A stretch of DNA of 64,000 nt, taken from Pseudomonas fluorescens (GTDB taxonomy: Bacteria; Pseudomonadota; Gammaproteobacteria; Pseudomonadales; Pseudomonadaceae). Each line of letters opens with the position of its first letter. Positions within the stretch are counted from its first letter, which is position 1. Position numbers and translations under genes: made by a program. The stretch spans positions 2,287,501-2,351,500 of the forward strand of contig NZ_CP012830.1 of NCBI RefSeq assembly GCF_001307155.1, written 5' to 3'. The notes beneath the pieces were generated by a model. It was not told the DNA's origin and ran no database searches. It was given only the letters and a program-made list of their open reading frames with translations. Of the stretch, positions 1-13,247 are shown one piece after another.

Positions 1-1435
1 CCACTTCGATGCTTTCGCGTTTTTTGCAGAAAGCCGCCCAGCGCACGTCGTCCACCAGACCCAGCTCGCGACCTTTTTCGGTCAAGCGCAGGTCGGCGTT
101 GTCTTCGCGCAGGATCAAACGGTATTCGGCACGGGACGTGAACATCCGATACGGTTCCTGGGTCCCCAGGGTAATCAGGTCGTCGACCAATACGCCGATG
201 TACGCTTCGTCGCGACGCGGGCACCAGCTGTCTTTGCCCTGGGCACGCAATGCTGCGTTGGCCCCGGCCAGCAAACCTTGGGCCCCGGCTTCTTCGTAAC
301 CGGTGGTGCCGTTGATTTGTCCGGCGAAGAACAGACCACCAATAACTTTGGTTTCGAGGCTGTACTTCAGGTCGCGCGGATCAAAGTAGTCGTACTCGAT
401 GGCGTAGCCCGGGCGAACGATATGGGCGTTTTCCATGCCGCGAATCGATTGCACGATCTGCAATTGCACGTCGAACGGCAAGGATGTGGATATCCCGTTC
501 GGGTACAGCTCGTGGGTGGTCAAACCTTCCGGCTCGATGAAGACCTGATGGCTTTCCTTGTCGGCAAAGCGGTGAATCTTGTCTTCGATCGACGGGCAGT
601 AACGCGGGCCGATGCCTTCGATCTCACCGGCAGCGGAGTACATAGGCGAACGGTCGAGGTTTGCGGCAATGATTTCGTGGGTACGCGCATTCGTATGGGT
701 AATCCAGCAACTGACCTGCTGTGGATGCTGTTCCTTGTTGCCCATGAACGACATCACCGGGATTGGCGTATCGCCCGGTTGCTCGGTCATCACCGAGAAA
801 TCCACAGAGCGGCCGTCGATACGCGGCGGAGTACCGGTTTTCAAACGACCCACACGCAATGGCAGTTCACGCAGACGGTGAGCCAGTGCGATCGATGGTG
901 GATCACCGGCGCGACCGCCGGAAAAATTCTGCAAACCGATGTGGATAAGTCCACCGAGGAAGGTGCCAGTGGTCAACACCACGGAATCTGCGAAGAACCG
1001 CAGGCCCATTTGGGTGACAACACCACGCACTTGATCCTGTTCGACGATCAGGTCGTCGGCGGCCTGTTGAAATATCCACAGGTTCGGCTGGTTCTCGAGA
1101 ATCTCGCGTACAGCGGCCTTGTACAGAACGCGATCGGCCTGGGCGCGAGTAGCGCGCACGGCTGGGCCTTTGCGGCTGTTCAAGACGCGAAATTGAATAC
1201 CACCTTTATCGGTAGCCATGGCCATCGCACCGCCAAGGGCATCGATTTCCTTGACCAGATGGCTTTTGCCGATCCCGCCAATCGCGGGGTTGCAGCTCAT
1301 TGCTCCGAGGGTTTCCACGTTATGCGTCAGCAACAGGGTTTTTGCCCCCATACGTGCTGATGCAAGTGCTGCCTCGGTACCGGCATGACCGCCGCCGATG
1401 ACGATCACTTCAAAACGGGAAGGGAAATCCACCAC
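1..1435 (-). CDS. mnmG: MnmG (GidA), tRNA U34 carboxymethylaminomethyl modification, FAD subunit; C-terminus cut off by window edge
   Basis: With MnmE this enzyme installs the (carboxymethyl)aminomethyl group on uridine 34 of certain tRNAs, using FAD, NADH and methylene-THF. The reverse strand reads [20 protein letters not shown] at the start, which is the dinucleotide-binding GGGHAGTE motif of GidA. Further along come [20 protein letters not shown] and TTGTFLGG, also typical of the family. About 478 residues are visible; the family has about 630, so the C-terminal part lies left of the window. No ATG fits; the start is GTG at 1435 or GTG at 1432, and 1435 gives the MVDFPSRF start usual in Pseudomonas. 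It is read away from the DnaA-box-rich gap at 1540-1850. Confidence 0.96.
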   Translation of the reverse strand, partial: MVDFPSRFEVIVIGGGHAGTEAALASARMGAKTLLLTHNVETLGAMSCNPAIGGIGKSHLVKEIDALGGAMAMATDKGGIQFRVLNSRKGPAVRATRAQADRVLYKAAVREILENQPNLWIFQQAADDLIVEQDQVRGVVTQMGLRFFADSVVLTTGTFLGGLIHIGLQNFSGGRAGDPPSIALAHRLRELPLRVGRLKTGTPPRIDGRSVDFSVMTEQPGDTPIPVMSFMGNKEQHPQQVSCWITHTNARTHEIIAANLDRSPMYSAAGEIEGIGPRYCPSIEDKIHRFADKESHQVFIEPEGLTTHELYPNGISTSLPFDVQLQIVQSIRGMENAHIVRPGYAIEYDYFDPRDLKYSLETKVIGGLFFAGQINGTTGYEEAGAQGLLAGANAALRAQGKDSWCPRRDEAYIGVLVDDLITLGTQEPYRMFTSRAEYRLILREDNADLRLTEKGRELGLVDDVRWAAFCKKRESIEV

Positions 1436-1539
1436 GCACCTCGTGCCTGCTTCAGTTGGGTAATCAGGAATAGTTTGAGCTCAGGTTTTCGGACCTGGTC
1501 GACAAGTATAGGGACTTCGCCCTTCCTAAAGAACCCTTT

Positions 1540-1860
1540 GCACAAAATTTAACCAGCTGTGGGTAAGTCACGGACAATAGAAATTAAAAAGAAAGAAATT
1601 TATTAAATCTTTGTTTTTATGTTTATTTCTATAGAGCACATTTTCTGTGGATAGATCTATGTAGACCTTTATTTTCAATGTGTACAGAGGAATGAAAGCC
1701 TGTGGTCATGTGCCAAGGAGGCCCTTGGATAACCGGTGTAAGCCTGTGGATGAATGGGGTGGTTATCCACAGAGGTGGTTTTCCTCAGTTTTGAAGCCCT
1801 GTTATCAACCGTGCTCAGTGGCAGTTATTCACAGGGCTTAATCCACAGAAAAGCGCTGAA
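1540..1860. promoter_or_regulatory. DnaA-box cluster between mnmG and mnmE (putative second origin region, oriII type)
   Basis: This gene-free stretch holds a perfect DnaA box TTATCCACA at 1763-1771. Near-matches lie at 1558-1566 (TGTGGGTAA), 1646-1654 (TGTGGATAG), 1745-1753 (TGTGGATGA), 1825-1833 (TTATTCACA) and 1839-1847 (TAATCCACA). An AT-rich run lies at about 1575-1640. Two autonomously replicating regions, one beside dnaA and one beside gidA, have been described for Pseudomonas; this matches the gidA-side one. Activity here is inferred from the boxes only. Confidence 0.6.
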
Positions 1861-1944
1861 TGGAGCAAATTCCGCCCACGGAAAAACCACCGAAGCGATC
1901 GATGCCGCTCGGCAATGCGAAAAATCTGGGGGATACACGGATTC

Positions 1945-2021
1945 GTGGGAGCTGGCTTGCCTGCGATTTAAGCAACACGGCGTGTCAGACACGCCGCCTC
2001 GCGAGCAAGCTCGGCTCCCAC
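1945..2021. repeat. REP-like imperfect palindrome
   Basis: The arms start GTGGGAGC and end GCTCCCAC, and the inner parts (tggcttgcctgcga / tcgcgagcaagctcg) pair imperfectly. A second tight hairpin built on ggcgtgt/acacgcc lies in the middle. This is the form of extragenic palindromes common in Pseudomonas. It sits just after the mnmE stop, so it could also affect transcript ends. Confidence 0.6.
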
Positions 2022-2037
2022 GGAGGGAGAGGTGAGG

Positions 2038-3408
2038 TTATTTACCGATACAGAAGCTGGAAAAGATCCTGCCCAACAGGTCGTCGGAGCTGAATTCGCC
2101 GGTAATTTCACCCAACGACTGCTGTGCCTGACGCAAATCTTCAGCCAGCAGCTCTCCGGCACCGGCCAAGGTCAGCTGCGCGCGGCCATGTTCGAGTGAA
2201 GCACTGGCATGGCGCAGGGCTTCCAGGTGACGCCGGCGGGCGCTGAAGCTGCTTTCCGAGGTTTGCTCATAGCCCATGCAGGCCTTGAGATGGTCACGCA
2301 GCAGTTCCAGGCCTTCGCCAGCAGACCTGGCGCTCAAGCTGATGGTCACGTGGCCATCTTCACTGACTTCCAGCGCTATCGCTTCTCCGGTCAGGTCTGC
2401 CTTGTTGCGGATCAAGGTCACTTTGGCCGGATCCGGGCGTTGCTCGAGGAATTCAGGCCACAAGGCAAAAGGATCGAGCGCTTCAGGCGCAGTGGCATCA
2501 ACCACCAGCAACACCCGATCTGCCTCGCTGATGGCTTTCAATGCCCGTTCCACACCGATTTTCTCGACCTGGTCTTCGGTGTCGCGCAAGCCAGCCGTGT
2601 CGACCACATGCAGAGGCATACCATCGATGTGGATATGTTCGCGCAGGATATCCCGGGTCGTACCGGCAATCTCGGTAACAATCGCGGCTTCACGGCCAGC
2701 CAATGCATTGAGCAGGCTGGATTTACCGGCGTTAGGACGACCGGCAATCACCACAGTCATGCCGTCACGCAGCAATGCACCCTGCCCGGCTTCACGCAAC
2801 ACGGTGGATAACTCATCGCGCACCGCATCGAGCATCTTCAGCACGTGACCATCGGCAAGGAAGTCGATTTCTTCTTCAGGGAAGTCGATTGCCGCCTCAA
2901 CGTAGATCCGCAATGCAATCAACTGCTCGGTGAGGTTATGCACACGCTGCGAAAATGCGCCTTGCAACGAACGCAGTGCATTTCGAGCTGCCTGTGCAGA
3001 ACTCGCTTCGATCAAATCGGCGATGGCTTCGGCCTGGGCCAGGTCGAGTTTGTCGTTGAGGAACGCGCGTTCGCTGAATTCACCCGGCCGGGCCAGACGG
3101 CAACCCAATTGCAGGCAGCGCTGCAGCAACATATCCAGAACGATCGGGCCGCCATGGCCCTGGAGTTCCAGCACATCTTCGCCGGTGAATGAATTCGGTC
3201 CAGGGAAATACAAGGCGATGCCTTCGTCCAGCACATCCTCGTTTTCACTGAGAAACGGGCCGTAATGGGCGAACCGTGGTTTCAGTTCGCGACCGCTGAT
3301 GGCTTTCGCCGCAACACTCGCCAGCGGACCGGAAATACGGACGATACCGACACCGCCACGGCCTTGAGCAGTGGCGACGGCGGCAATGGTTTCACGAGGA
3401 GTGCTCAT
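2038..3408 (-). CDS. mnmE: MnmE (TrmE), tRNA-modification GTPase
   Basis: This is the GTPase partner of MnmG in modification of tRNA wobble uridine. The 456 residues show the N-terminal folate-binding TrmE domain ([19 protein letters not shown] near the start). A G domain follows, with P-loop [15 protein letters not shown] around residues 222-236, G3 DTAGLRDT and G4 NKAD. The protein ends in the family's CIGK motif (FSSFCIGK), which carries the conserved cysteine. Length is as expected. The gene lies downstream of yidC on the same strand, with a terminator hairpin between them. Confidence 0.97.
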   Translation of the reverse strand: MSTPRETIAAVATAQGRGGVGIVRISGPLASVAAKAISGRELKPRFAHYGPFLSENEDVLDEGIALYFPGPNSFTGEDVLELQGHGGPIVLDMLLQRCLQLGCRLARPGEFSERAFLNDKLDLAQAEAIADLIEASSAQAARNALRSLQGAFSQRVHNLTEQLIALRIYVEAAIDFPEEEIDFLADGHVLKMLDAVRDELSTVLREAGQGALLRDGMTVVIAGRPNAGKSSLLNALAGREAAIVTEIAGTTRDILREHIHIDGMPLHVVDTAGLRDTEDQVEKIGVERALKAISEADRVLLVVDATAPEALDPFALWPEFLEQRPDPAKVTLIRNKADLTGEAIALEVSEDGHVTISLSARSAGEGLELLRDHLKACMGYEQTSESSFSARRRHLEALRHASASLEHGRAQLTLAGAGELLAEDLRQAQQSLGEITGEFSSDDLLGRIFSSFCIGK

Positions 3409-3439
3409 GATTCGATATCCAGATAAAAATGACGGATAG

Positions 3440-3467
3440 CAAAACGCCCCACTAGGGGGCGTTTTGA
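3440..3467 (-). terminator. Rho-independent terminator between yidC and mnmE
   Basis: The hairpin is AAAACGCCCC - actag - GGGGCGTTTT, so there is a U-run on either strand. It follows the yidC stop and precedes the mnmE start. A perfect DnaA box TTATCCACA lies next to it at 3472-3480. Confidence 0.8.
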
Positions 3468-3487
3468 GTGGTTATCCACAGAGTAAG

Positions 3488-5170
3488 TTATGCAGCCGCT
3501 TTTTTGGTAGCCGCTTCAATCTTACGTGTGATGTACCACTGTTGGGTGATGGACAGGCAGTTGTTCACAACCCAGTACAGCACCAGACCCGCAGGGAACC
3601 ACAGGAAGAAGAAGGTGAAGATGATTGGCATCAGCTTCATCACCTTGGCCTGCATCGGATCCGGAGGAGTCGGGTTCAGCTGCTGCTGGATGAACATGGT
3701 TGCGCCCATGATGATCGGCAGAATGAAGAACGGATCCTTGATCGACAGGTCAGTAATCCACAGCATGAACGGTGCCTGGCGCATTTCCACGCTTTCCAGG
3801 AGTACCCAGTACAGCGAAAGGAAAACCGGCATCTGCACGAGGATTGGCAAGCAACCACCCAGTGGATTGATCTTCTCTTTCTTGTACAGCTCCATCATGG
3901 CTTGCGACATTTTCTGCCGGTCGTCGCCATGTTGCTCTTTCAGAGCAGCCAGTTTCGGTGCCACTGCACGCATGCGGGCCATGGATTTGTAGCTGGCAGC
4001 CGACAGCGGGAAGAAGATCCCCTTGATCAGCATGGTCAGGAAGATGATCGACCAGCCCCAGTTACCAACGATCGCGTGGATATGTTGCAACAGCCAGAAG
4101 ATCGGCTGGGCGATGAACCACAGAATGCCGTAGTCGACCGTCAGTTCCAGACCTGGGGATAACTCTTTCAGTATCGCCTGGCTTTTCGGACCTGCGTACA
4201 ACGTAGCGCTGGTTTCAGCCTTGGCACCTGGCGCAACGGACAATACCGGGCCAGTGAAACCGATGATGTAGTTGCCTTGGCTGTCTTTGCGAGTCTGCAC
4301 CACGTTGCTGTCGTTCTTGGCTGGAATCCAGGCAGTCACGAAGTAGTGTTGCAGCCAGGCGACCCAGCCACCGTTAACGGTTTCTTTCAACGACGCTTTG
4401 TCGATATCTTTCATCGACACTTTTTTGTACGGCTCTGCACTTGTCCACAGGGCAGCGCCCAGGTAAGTCGCAGTACCGGTAGCGGTAGTCGAAGAAGGAT
4501 CGGCACTTGCATCGCGCTTGAGCTGGGCAAACAGGTTGCCCGTCCAGGCTTTATCGCTGGTGTTGTCGATCAGATAAGTGACTTTCAGATCGTACAGACC
4601 GCGAGTAAAGCTGAAGCGCTTGATGTAATTGACGCCAGCGTCGCTGAATTTCAGGTCAACGTTGAGCTGGTTCTGGCCATCAGCCAGTTGATAAGTCTTC
4701 TGTTCGGTCGAGTAAACCGGACGACCGGTAGCACGAGCATCCGGACCGTTGGTACCGGTCAGGCCGCTTTGAGCCAGGTAAGTACGTTCGCCGCCGTTAT
4801 CAAACAGCTGGAACGGAATTTCCGGATGGTCCTGACGACGTGGATACAGCGGCAGCATCAGCTGGGCGATATCACCACCTTGAGGATCGATAGCCAGTTC
4901 GAGCACATCCGTTTTGACATGGATGAGATCTTTATTGGTGACTACCGGCGTTGCGGCAGGGGCACTGATATCGGTATTCGCGCTGGGTACATCGGCACTG
5001 GCGGCAGCATTGTTACCAAGTGGCGTATCCGGAATAGCCGGGGCAGCCTGATTGGAAGCAACATTCTGAGTCGGCAAGGCAGCCTGACCATAGTCCTGGT
5101 TCCATTTCAGAACCATAACGTAGGACACGATTGCCAGGGCGACGATCAGGATCGTGCGTTTAATATCCAT
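3488..5170 (-). CDS. yidC: YidC membrane protein insertase
   Basis: YidC inserts and folds inner-membrane proteins alone or with SecYEG. The 560-residue protein starts MDIKRTILIVALAIVSYVMV, the first membrane segment. A large periplasmic beta domain occupies roughly residues 60-330. The conserved C-terminal hydrophobic core runs from about residue 350 and includes GWSIIFLTMLIKGIFFPLSA and WFPAGLVLYWVVNN. Length and layout fit the gammaproteobacterial form. It is followed upstream on the same strand by yidD and rnpA, the usual rpmH-rnpA-yidD-yidC operon. Confidence 0.98.
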   Translation of the reverse strand: MDIKRTILIVALAIVSYVMVLKWNQDYGQAALPTQNVASNQAAPAIPDTPLGNNAAASADVPSANTDISAPAATPVVTNKDLIHVKTDVLELAIDPQGGDIAQLMLPLYPRRQDHPEIPFQLFDNGGERTYLAQSGLTGTNGPDARATGRPVYSTEQKTYQLADGQNQLNVDLKFSDAGVNYIKRFSFTRGLYDLKVTYLIDNTSDKAWTGNLFAQLKRDASADPSSTTATGTATYLGAALWTSAEPYKKVSMKDIDKASLKETVNGGWVAWLQHYFVTAWIPAKNDSNVVQTRKDSQGNYIIGFTGPVLSVAPGAKAETSATLYAGPKSQAILKELSPGLELTVDYGILWFIAQPIFWLLQHIHAIVGNWGWSIIFLTMLIKGIFFPLSAASYKSMARMRAVAPKLAALKEQHGDDRQKMSQAMMELYKKEKINPLGGCLPILVQMPVFLSLYWVLLESVEMRQAPFMLWITDLSIKDPFFILPIIMGATMFIQQQLNPTPPDPMQAKVMKLMPIIFTFFFLWFPAGLVLYWVVNNCLSITQQWYITRKIEAATKKAAA

Positions 5171-5172
5171 GA

Positions 5173-5418
5173 TTACTCGGCCATCGAAGAAGAACGGGAG
5201 GTAGGGATAGATGGAACCGGGTCATAACCACCGGGATTCCACGGATGACAGCGACCTAAACGACGAAAGGTCAGCCAGCCACCGCGCAGAAGGCCATGAT
5301 TTTCTATGGCTTCATACGCGTAGCAGGAACAACTGGGGTAGAAACGACAGTGGCTGGCCATCAAAGGACTAATGGCATAGCGATAAAACTGGATCGGAAC
5401 GAGCGCCAGTTTACGCAT
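5173..5418 (-). CDS. yidD: YidD, membrane protein insertion efficiency factor
   Basis: This is an 81-residue protein with the family's cysteine-rich core [20 protein letters not shown] and the following [17 protein letters not shown]. YidD is a small membrane-associated protein that helps YidC-dependent insertion. It overlaps the end of rnpA by 8 bp and stops 2 bp before yidC, which suggests tight co-translation. Confidence 0.95.
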   Translation of the reverse strand: MRKLALVPIQFYRYAISPLMASHCRFYPSCSCYAYEAIENHGLLRGGWLTFRRLGRCHPWNPGGYDPVPSIPTSRSSSMAE

Positions 5419-5812
5419 CAGTGCTGTCTACCCCTACAGTTTCGGTTTTGACTGCTGGTACCGGCGTGCTGCGTGCCAGACGTTTCCAGAGTTTGCCGAA
5501 ATGCTGAATCAATTCGGGGTTTTCTACATCACCCAAACCTTTGCGCGCGACGATAACGATATCCCAACCAACCAGAGAATCCTGGTGGAGGCGAAATGAT
5601 TCGCGCATCAAACGCTTGAGGCGATTGCGCTCAACGGAGAGCTTCACACTCTTTTTCCCGATAACCAGCCCTAGGCGGGGGTGATCGAGATCGTTGGTGC
5701 GTGCAAGGAGCAGGAGATTTTTCCCCGGAACCTTGCCGGTAGGGGAGTCAAAGACTGCCTTGAAATGCCGGGGGGTAAGCAAACGCTTTTCCCGACTGAA
5801 GTCCTGACTCAC
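5411..5812 (-). CDS. rnpA: RNase P protein component
   Basis: This is the protein subunit of RNase P, which trims the 5' leader of pre-tRNA. The 133 residues contain the signature [13 protein letters not shown] and the N-terminal [16 protein letters not shown]. The reading frame stays open upstream through the rpmH region, but homology begins at [10 protein letters not shown], so I place the start at GTG 5812. GGAG lies directly before it, an unusually short spacing, so a start one or two codons upstream is possible. It lies 16 bp after rpmH. Confidence 0.93.
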   Translation of the reverse strand: MSQDFSREKRLLTPRHFKAVFDSPTGKVPGKNLLLLARTNDLDHPRLGLVIGKKSVKLSVERNRLKRLMRESFRLHQDSLVGWDIVIVARKGLGDVENPELIQHFGKLWKRLARSTPVPAVKTETVGVDSTDA

Positions 5813-5828
5813 CTCCAGTACCGGATTA

Positions 5829-5963
5829 TCAAACTGCCAGACGCGCACGACCTTTGGCGCGACGACGCGACAGGACGGCACGGCCGTTCTTGGTAGCCAT
5901 GCGAGCACGGAAACCGTGGGTACGAGCGCGTTTGATAGTGCTTGGTTGGAAAGTACGTTTCAT
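5829..5963 (-). CDS. rpmH: 50S ribosomal protein L34
   Basis: This 44-residue basic protein begins [20 protein letters not shown] and ends in KGRARLAV, the standard bacterial L34. It was read directly from the reverse complement. It is the first gene of the leftward rpmH-rnpA-yidD-yidC operon and borders the origin. Confidence 0.97.
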   Translation of the reverse strand: MKRTFQPSTIKRARTHGFRARMATKNGRAVLSRRRAKGRARLAV

Positions 5964-6049
5964 GTCGTGTTACCTGGTTCGTCCACAACGGGCCGGAATG
6001 GCCCCCGTTTTAAGAGACCGGGGATTCTAGAGAAAGCAAGCCTCTAGGT

Positions 6050-6480
6050 CAATTTCCAACCAACGTTTCCTTTAAATGGATATCCGCAGGGTTCGTCCTT
6101 GAAAGGTGGACAGCTAGATATAAAAATAAAGAAGGGAATTATTTAAAGCTTTTCTGTAAAGCTTATAAAAGCTAGGCCTGCCATCTTCTGTGGATAACTA
6201 CCTTTAGCCCTTCTATTCCGTGCTGTACAGAGAATGACAACTACAGTGGAAAACGGTGGTCAGCCTGTGCTGCGCTGTCGGATAAGCTGTGTGTGGAATG
6301 GGTGGTTATCCACAGGCAGGTTATCCACCGGGTTTGCCCCCCACTTGTACAATGACCTTAGGTAGGTTTATCCACAGGGCTTATGCACAGACCATTGGTC
6401 GTCTTTTTTACGTATAAAGCGTTGATTCTTCGACACCCGTGAGCAACCCACGTGTGGATAAGTCGGCGTCTGGTCGCTAC
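6050..6480. promoter_or_regulatory. oriC (dnaA-proximal origin) with DnaA boxes and AT-rich stretch
   Basis: The gap between rpmH and dnaA has an AT-rich stretch at about 6070-6180. Perfect DnaA boxes lie at 6189-6197 (TGTGGATAA), 6306-6314 (TTATCCACA), 6368-6376 (TTATCCACA) and 6453-6461 (TGTGGATAA). Weaker ones are at 6321-6329 and 6381-6389. Its place between rpmH and dnaA is where the Pseudomonas origin is known to lie. It must also hold the divergent promoters of rpmH and dnaA. Confidence 0.9.
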
Positions 6481-6528
6481 AATGGCCGCTTGTTTTTGCC
6501 TCACCGGCTTTCAACTTAGGGGATATCC

Positions 6529-8046
6529 GTGTCAGTGGAACTTTGGCAGCAGTGCGTGGAGCTTTTGCGCGATGAGCTGCCTGCCCAACAATTCAACACT
6601 TGGATCCGTCCACTACAGGTCGAAGCCGAAGGCGACGAGTTGCGTGTCTACGCGCCGAATCGTTTTGTTCTCGACTGGGTCAACGAAAAGTACCTGAGCC
6701 GCGTGCTCGAGCTGCTGGATGAGCACGGCAATGGCATGGCGCCGGCGCTTTCCTTATTAATAGGCAGCAAACGCAGTTCAGCACCTCGTGCGGCGCCGAA
6801 TGCACCGTTGGCCGCAGCAGTGTCTCAAGCCCAGGCCGCGGCTGCACCTGCCCCCGTCAGTGCTCCTGCACCTGCCACGTCAACCAAGCGAGCAACACAA
6901 AAAACCGCCGAGGTCAGCGAAGAACCGTCTCGCGACAGCTTCGACCCAATGGCCGGCGCCAGCTCGCAACAGGCCCCGGTACGTGCAGAACAACGCACCG
7001 TGCAGGTCGAAGGCGCGCTCAAGCACACCAGTTACCTGAACCGCACCTTTACCTTCGAGAACTTTGTCGAAGGTAAGTCCAACCAACTGGCCCGTGCGGC
7101 AGCCTGGCAGGTCGCGGACAATCCCAAGCACGGTTACAACCCGCTGTTCCTGTATGGCGGCGTTGGCTTGGGTAAAACCCACTTGATGCACGCTGTGGGT
7201 AACCACCTATTAAAGAAGAACCCGAATGCCAAGGTCGTGTACCTGCATTCCGAGCGCTTCGTGGCCGACATGGTCAAGGCGTTGCAGCTGAATGCTATCA
7301 ACGAGTTCAAACGCTTCTACCGTTCGGTCGATGCGCTGCTTATCGATGACATTCAGTTTTTCGCCCGCAAGGAACGTTCCCAGGAAGAGTTCTTCCACAC
7401 GTTCAACGCCCTGCTTGAAGGTGGCCAACAGGTCATCCTCACCAGTGACCGTTATCCGAAAGAAATCGAAGGCCTTGAAGAGCGCTTGAAGTCGCGCTTC
7501 GGCTGGGGCCTGACGGTCGCCGTCGAGCCGCCGGAGCTGGAAACCCGCGTCGCGATTCTGATGAAGAAAGCCGACCAGGCCAAAGTCGACCTGCCGCACG
7601 ATGCTGCGTTCTTTATCGCCCAGCGTATTCGTTCCAACGTCCGTGAACTCGAAGGCGCGCTCAAACGCGTAATCGCCCACTCGCACTTCATGGGCCGCGA
7701 TATCACCATCGAGTTGATTCGCGAATCCTTGAAGGACCTGTTGGCGCTTCAGGACAAACTGGTCTCTGTGGATAACATTCAGCGCACGGTCGCTGAGTAC
7801 TACAAGATCAAGATTTCGGATTTGCTGTCCAAGCGCCGTTCGCGTTCGGTCGCACGTCCACGGCAAGTGGCCATGGCGCTGTCCAAGGAACTGACCAACC
7901 ACAGTTTGCCGGAAATCGGCGACGTATTTGGCGGTCGCGACCACACCACGGTTTTGCACGCATGCCGCAAGATCAACGAACTTAAGGAATCCGACGCGGA
8001 CATCCGCGAGGACTACAAGAACCTGCTGCGTACACTGACCACTTGA
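6529..8046 (+). CDS. dnaA: DnaA, chromosomal replication initiator
   Basis: DnaA binds the boxes in the adjacent origin and melts it to load the helicase. The 505 residues begin at a GTG ([13 protein letters not shown]) preceded by AGGGGA. Domain I is followed by an Ala/Pro-rich linker at about 85-150. The AAA+ ATPase has Walker [11 protein letters not shown] near 208 and Walker [10 protein letters not shown]. The C-terminal helix-turn-helix has the signature [15 protein letters not shown]. The ATG inside the upstream sequence gives no DnaA homology, so GTG 6529 is preferred. dnaN follows 39 bp downstream. Confidence 0.99.
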   Translation: MSVELWQQCVELLRDELPAQQFNTWIRPLQVEAEGDELRVYAPNRFVLDWVNEKYLSRVLELLDEHGNGMAPALSLLIGSKRSSAPRAAPNAPLAAAVSQAQAAAAPAPVSAPAPATSTKRATQKTAEVSEEPSRDSFDPMAGASSQQAPVRAEQRTVQVEGALKHTSYLNRTFTFENFVEGKSNQLARAAAWQVADNPKHGYNPLFLYGGVGLGKTHLMHAVGNHLLKKNPNAKVVYLHSERFVADMVKALQLNAINEFKRFYRSVDALLIDDIQFFARKERSQEEFFHTFNALLEGGQQVILTSDRYPKEIEGLEERLKSRFGWGLTVAVEPPELETRVAILMKKADQAKVDLPHDAAFFIAQRIRSNVRELEGALKRVIAHSHFMGRDITIELIRESLKDLLALQDKLVSVDNIQRTVAEYYKIKISDLLSKRRSRSVARPRQVAMALSKELTNHSLPEIGDVFGGRDHTTVLHACRKINELKESDADIREDYKNLLRTLTT

Positions 8047-8085
8047 TGAACACCAGCGCAGCTAATTAAGGCAAGGGACTAGACC

Positions 8086-9189
8086 ATGCATTTCACCATT
8101 CAACGCGAAGCCCTGTTGAAACCCCTGCAACTGGTCGCAGGCGTCGTCGAGCGCCGACAGACCTTGCCGGTGCTTTCCAACGTGCTGCTGGTTGTCGAAG
8201 GCCAGCAGTTGTCGCTGACCGGTACCGACCTGGAAGTCGAGCTGGTCGGTCGTGTGCAACTCGAAGAACCGGCCGAGCCGGGCGAAATCACTGTCCCGGC
8301 GCGTAAGCTGATGGACATCTGCAAGAGCCTGCCGAACGACGCGCTGATCGACATCAAGGTCGATGAGCAGAAACTCGTCGTGAAAGCCGGCCGTAGCCGC
8401 TTTACCCTGTCGACGTTGCCAGCCAACGATTTCCCGACAGTGGAAGAAGGCCCGGGCTCGCTGACCTGCAGTCTGGAGCAGAGCAAACTGCGTCGTTTGA
8501 TCGAACGTACCAGCTTCGCCATGGCTCAGCAGGACGTTCGCTATTACCTCAACGGCATGTTGCTGGAAGTCTCGGCGGGCATCATCCGCGCCGTGGCCAC
8601 CGACGGTCACCGTCTGGCCATGTGCTCGATGCAGGCTGACATCGGCCAGCCGGATCGTCACCAGGTGATCGTTCCACGTAAAGGTATTCTGGAACTGGCG
8701 CGCTTGCTGACCGAGCCGGATGGCAATGTCAGCATCGTTCTGGGCCAGCACCATATTCGCGCCACCACCGGCGAGTTCACCTTTACCTCGAAACTGGTCG
8801 ACGGCAAATTCCCTGATTACGAGCGCGTTCTGCCCAAAGGTGGCGACAAGCTGGTATTGGGCGATCGTCAGGCACTGCGTGAAGCGTTCAGCCGTACCGC
8901 GATTCTGTCCAACGAGAAGTACCGCGGCATTCGCCTGCAACTGGCCAACGGTCAGCTGAAGATCCAGGCGAACAACCCGGAACAGGAAGAGGCGGAAGAA
9001 GAAGTTGGCGTTGAGTACAACGGGGGCTCGCTGGAAATCGGCTTCAACGTGAGCTATCTGCTCGACGTGCTGGGCGTGATGACTACTGAGCAAGTGCGTT
9101 TGATCCTGTCTGACTCCAACAGCAGTGCGCTGGTGCAAGAGTCCGACAACGACGACTCGGCTTACGTTGTCATGCCGATGCGCCTGTAA
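8086..9189 (+). CDS. dnaN: DNA polymerase III beta sliding clamp
   Basis: The 367-residue protein starts MHFTIQREALLKPLQLVAGV, matching the first of three clamp repeats. It ends YVVMPMRL, the usual Pseudomonas C-terminus that forms part of the peptide-binding pocket. The clamp is a dimer that tethers the polymerase to DNA. The gene lies between dnaA and recF in the replication operon. Confidence 0.99.
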   Translation: MHFTIQREALLKPLQLVAGVVERRQTLPVLSNVLLVVEGQQLSLTGTDLEVELVGRVQLEEPAEPGEITVPARKLMDICKSLPNDALIDIKVDEQKLVVKAGRSRFTLSTLPANDFPTVEEGPGSLTCSLEQSKLRRLIERTSFAMAQQDVRYYLNGMLLEVSAGIIRAVATDGHRLAMCSMQADIGQPDRHQVIVPRKGILELARLLTEPDGNVSIVLGQHHIRATTGEFTFTSKLVDGKFPDYERVLPKGGDKLVLGDRQALREAFSRTAILSNEKYRGIRLQLANGQLKIQANNPEQEEAEEEVGVEYNGGSLEIGFNVSYLLDVLGVMTTEQVRLILSDSNSSALVQESDNDDSAYVVMPMRL

Positions 9190-9209
9190 ACATGTTCAGC
9201 AGACGCTAG

Positions 9210-12735
<3,526 letters not shown>

Positions 12736-12815
12736 TCCGGTGTCGGTTCACAAAATAGTTGTCTATTTTCACAAGTAAATGAGTCAGCCCACTTTACGGT
12801 GGGCCGCAGCAGACA

Positions 12816-12848
12816 GAAGGCCAGCGCATTGTGCTGGCCTTTTTTTTG
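12816..12848 (+). terminator. Rho-independent terminator after gyrB
   Basis: The hairpin AGGCCAGC - gcattgt - GCTGGCCT is followed by a run of seven or more T. It closes the dnaA-dnaN-recF-gyrB transcript and marks the last core feature before the island. Confidence 0.9.
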
Positions 12849-12862
12849 GTACTTCACGCAAT

Positions 12863-12960
12863 CCTGGGAAACACAGAAACAAGAACGCCGATTTGATTGA
12901 TGATGTTCGTGCGAGCAAACACATCTAACAAACCGGCGTTCTTATGCGCGATATTGATAC
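12863..12960 (+). repeat. 98-bp imperfect direct repeat, left copy
   Basis: By hand alignment this matches 28903-29000 at 86 of 98 positions, in the same orientation, 16,040 bp apart. Inside it, AAGAACGCCG (12881-12890) and CGGCGTTCTT (12934-12943) form a perfect inverted repeat. The two copies frame the island and could be attachment-site remnants or a duplicated boundary sequence. I could not tie them to a known element. Confidence 0.8.
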
Positions 12961-12977
12961 CTTCCTTTGTGGGAGGG

Positions 12978-13240
12978 TTTTTCTGCAGCTTTTATGCGAA
13001 CTGCGAGCGGGTGTTCCGACCTGACCAAGACTTCCTTCGTCGTCCTCTCGAACAACGATGGCTGCGTCATCGCACGCAGCTACGATGCCAAACCGTTTGT
13101 GAAAATGGGTGAGCCGTATTTCCAGATCAAACACAAACTCCGCCAGCACGGCATCGTGCCCTCCTCGCCTAACGAGGCCTTTGCCGATCTCACCGGCATT
13201 TCTGTGGGCGTTGGCATCGTCTACACAAAAAACTGGCTTG
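12978..13240 (+). pseudogene. Relic of umuC/rulB (error-prone DNA polymerase V subunit)
   Basis: Two frames together read FFCSFYANCERVFRPD, then VVLSNNDGCVIARS...KMGEPYFQIK, then EAFADLTGI and VGVGIVYTK. These are consecutive UmuC blocks. A frameshift lies near 13025-13035. Compared with UmuC the relic lacks about 30 residues (the SSNY...SID part) before EAFADLTG and about 20 after it, and everything past TKN is gone. umuC/rulB is a known insertion hot spot for mobile elements in Pseudomonas, so the relic may mark an old integration point. It runs head-on into the stop of the next, leftward gene. Confidence 0.8.
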
Positions 13241-13247
13241 CTGCCGC

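Noticed and set aside
278..1360. Long rightward frame of 360 residues across mnmG
   Set aside because: It is the shadow of mnmG; the other strand has clear GidA motifs and this frame has none.
8062..9138. Leftward 358-residue frame inside dnaN
   Set aside because: DnaN is complete on the plus strand; the shadow is low in recognisable sequence.
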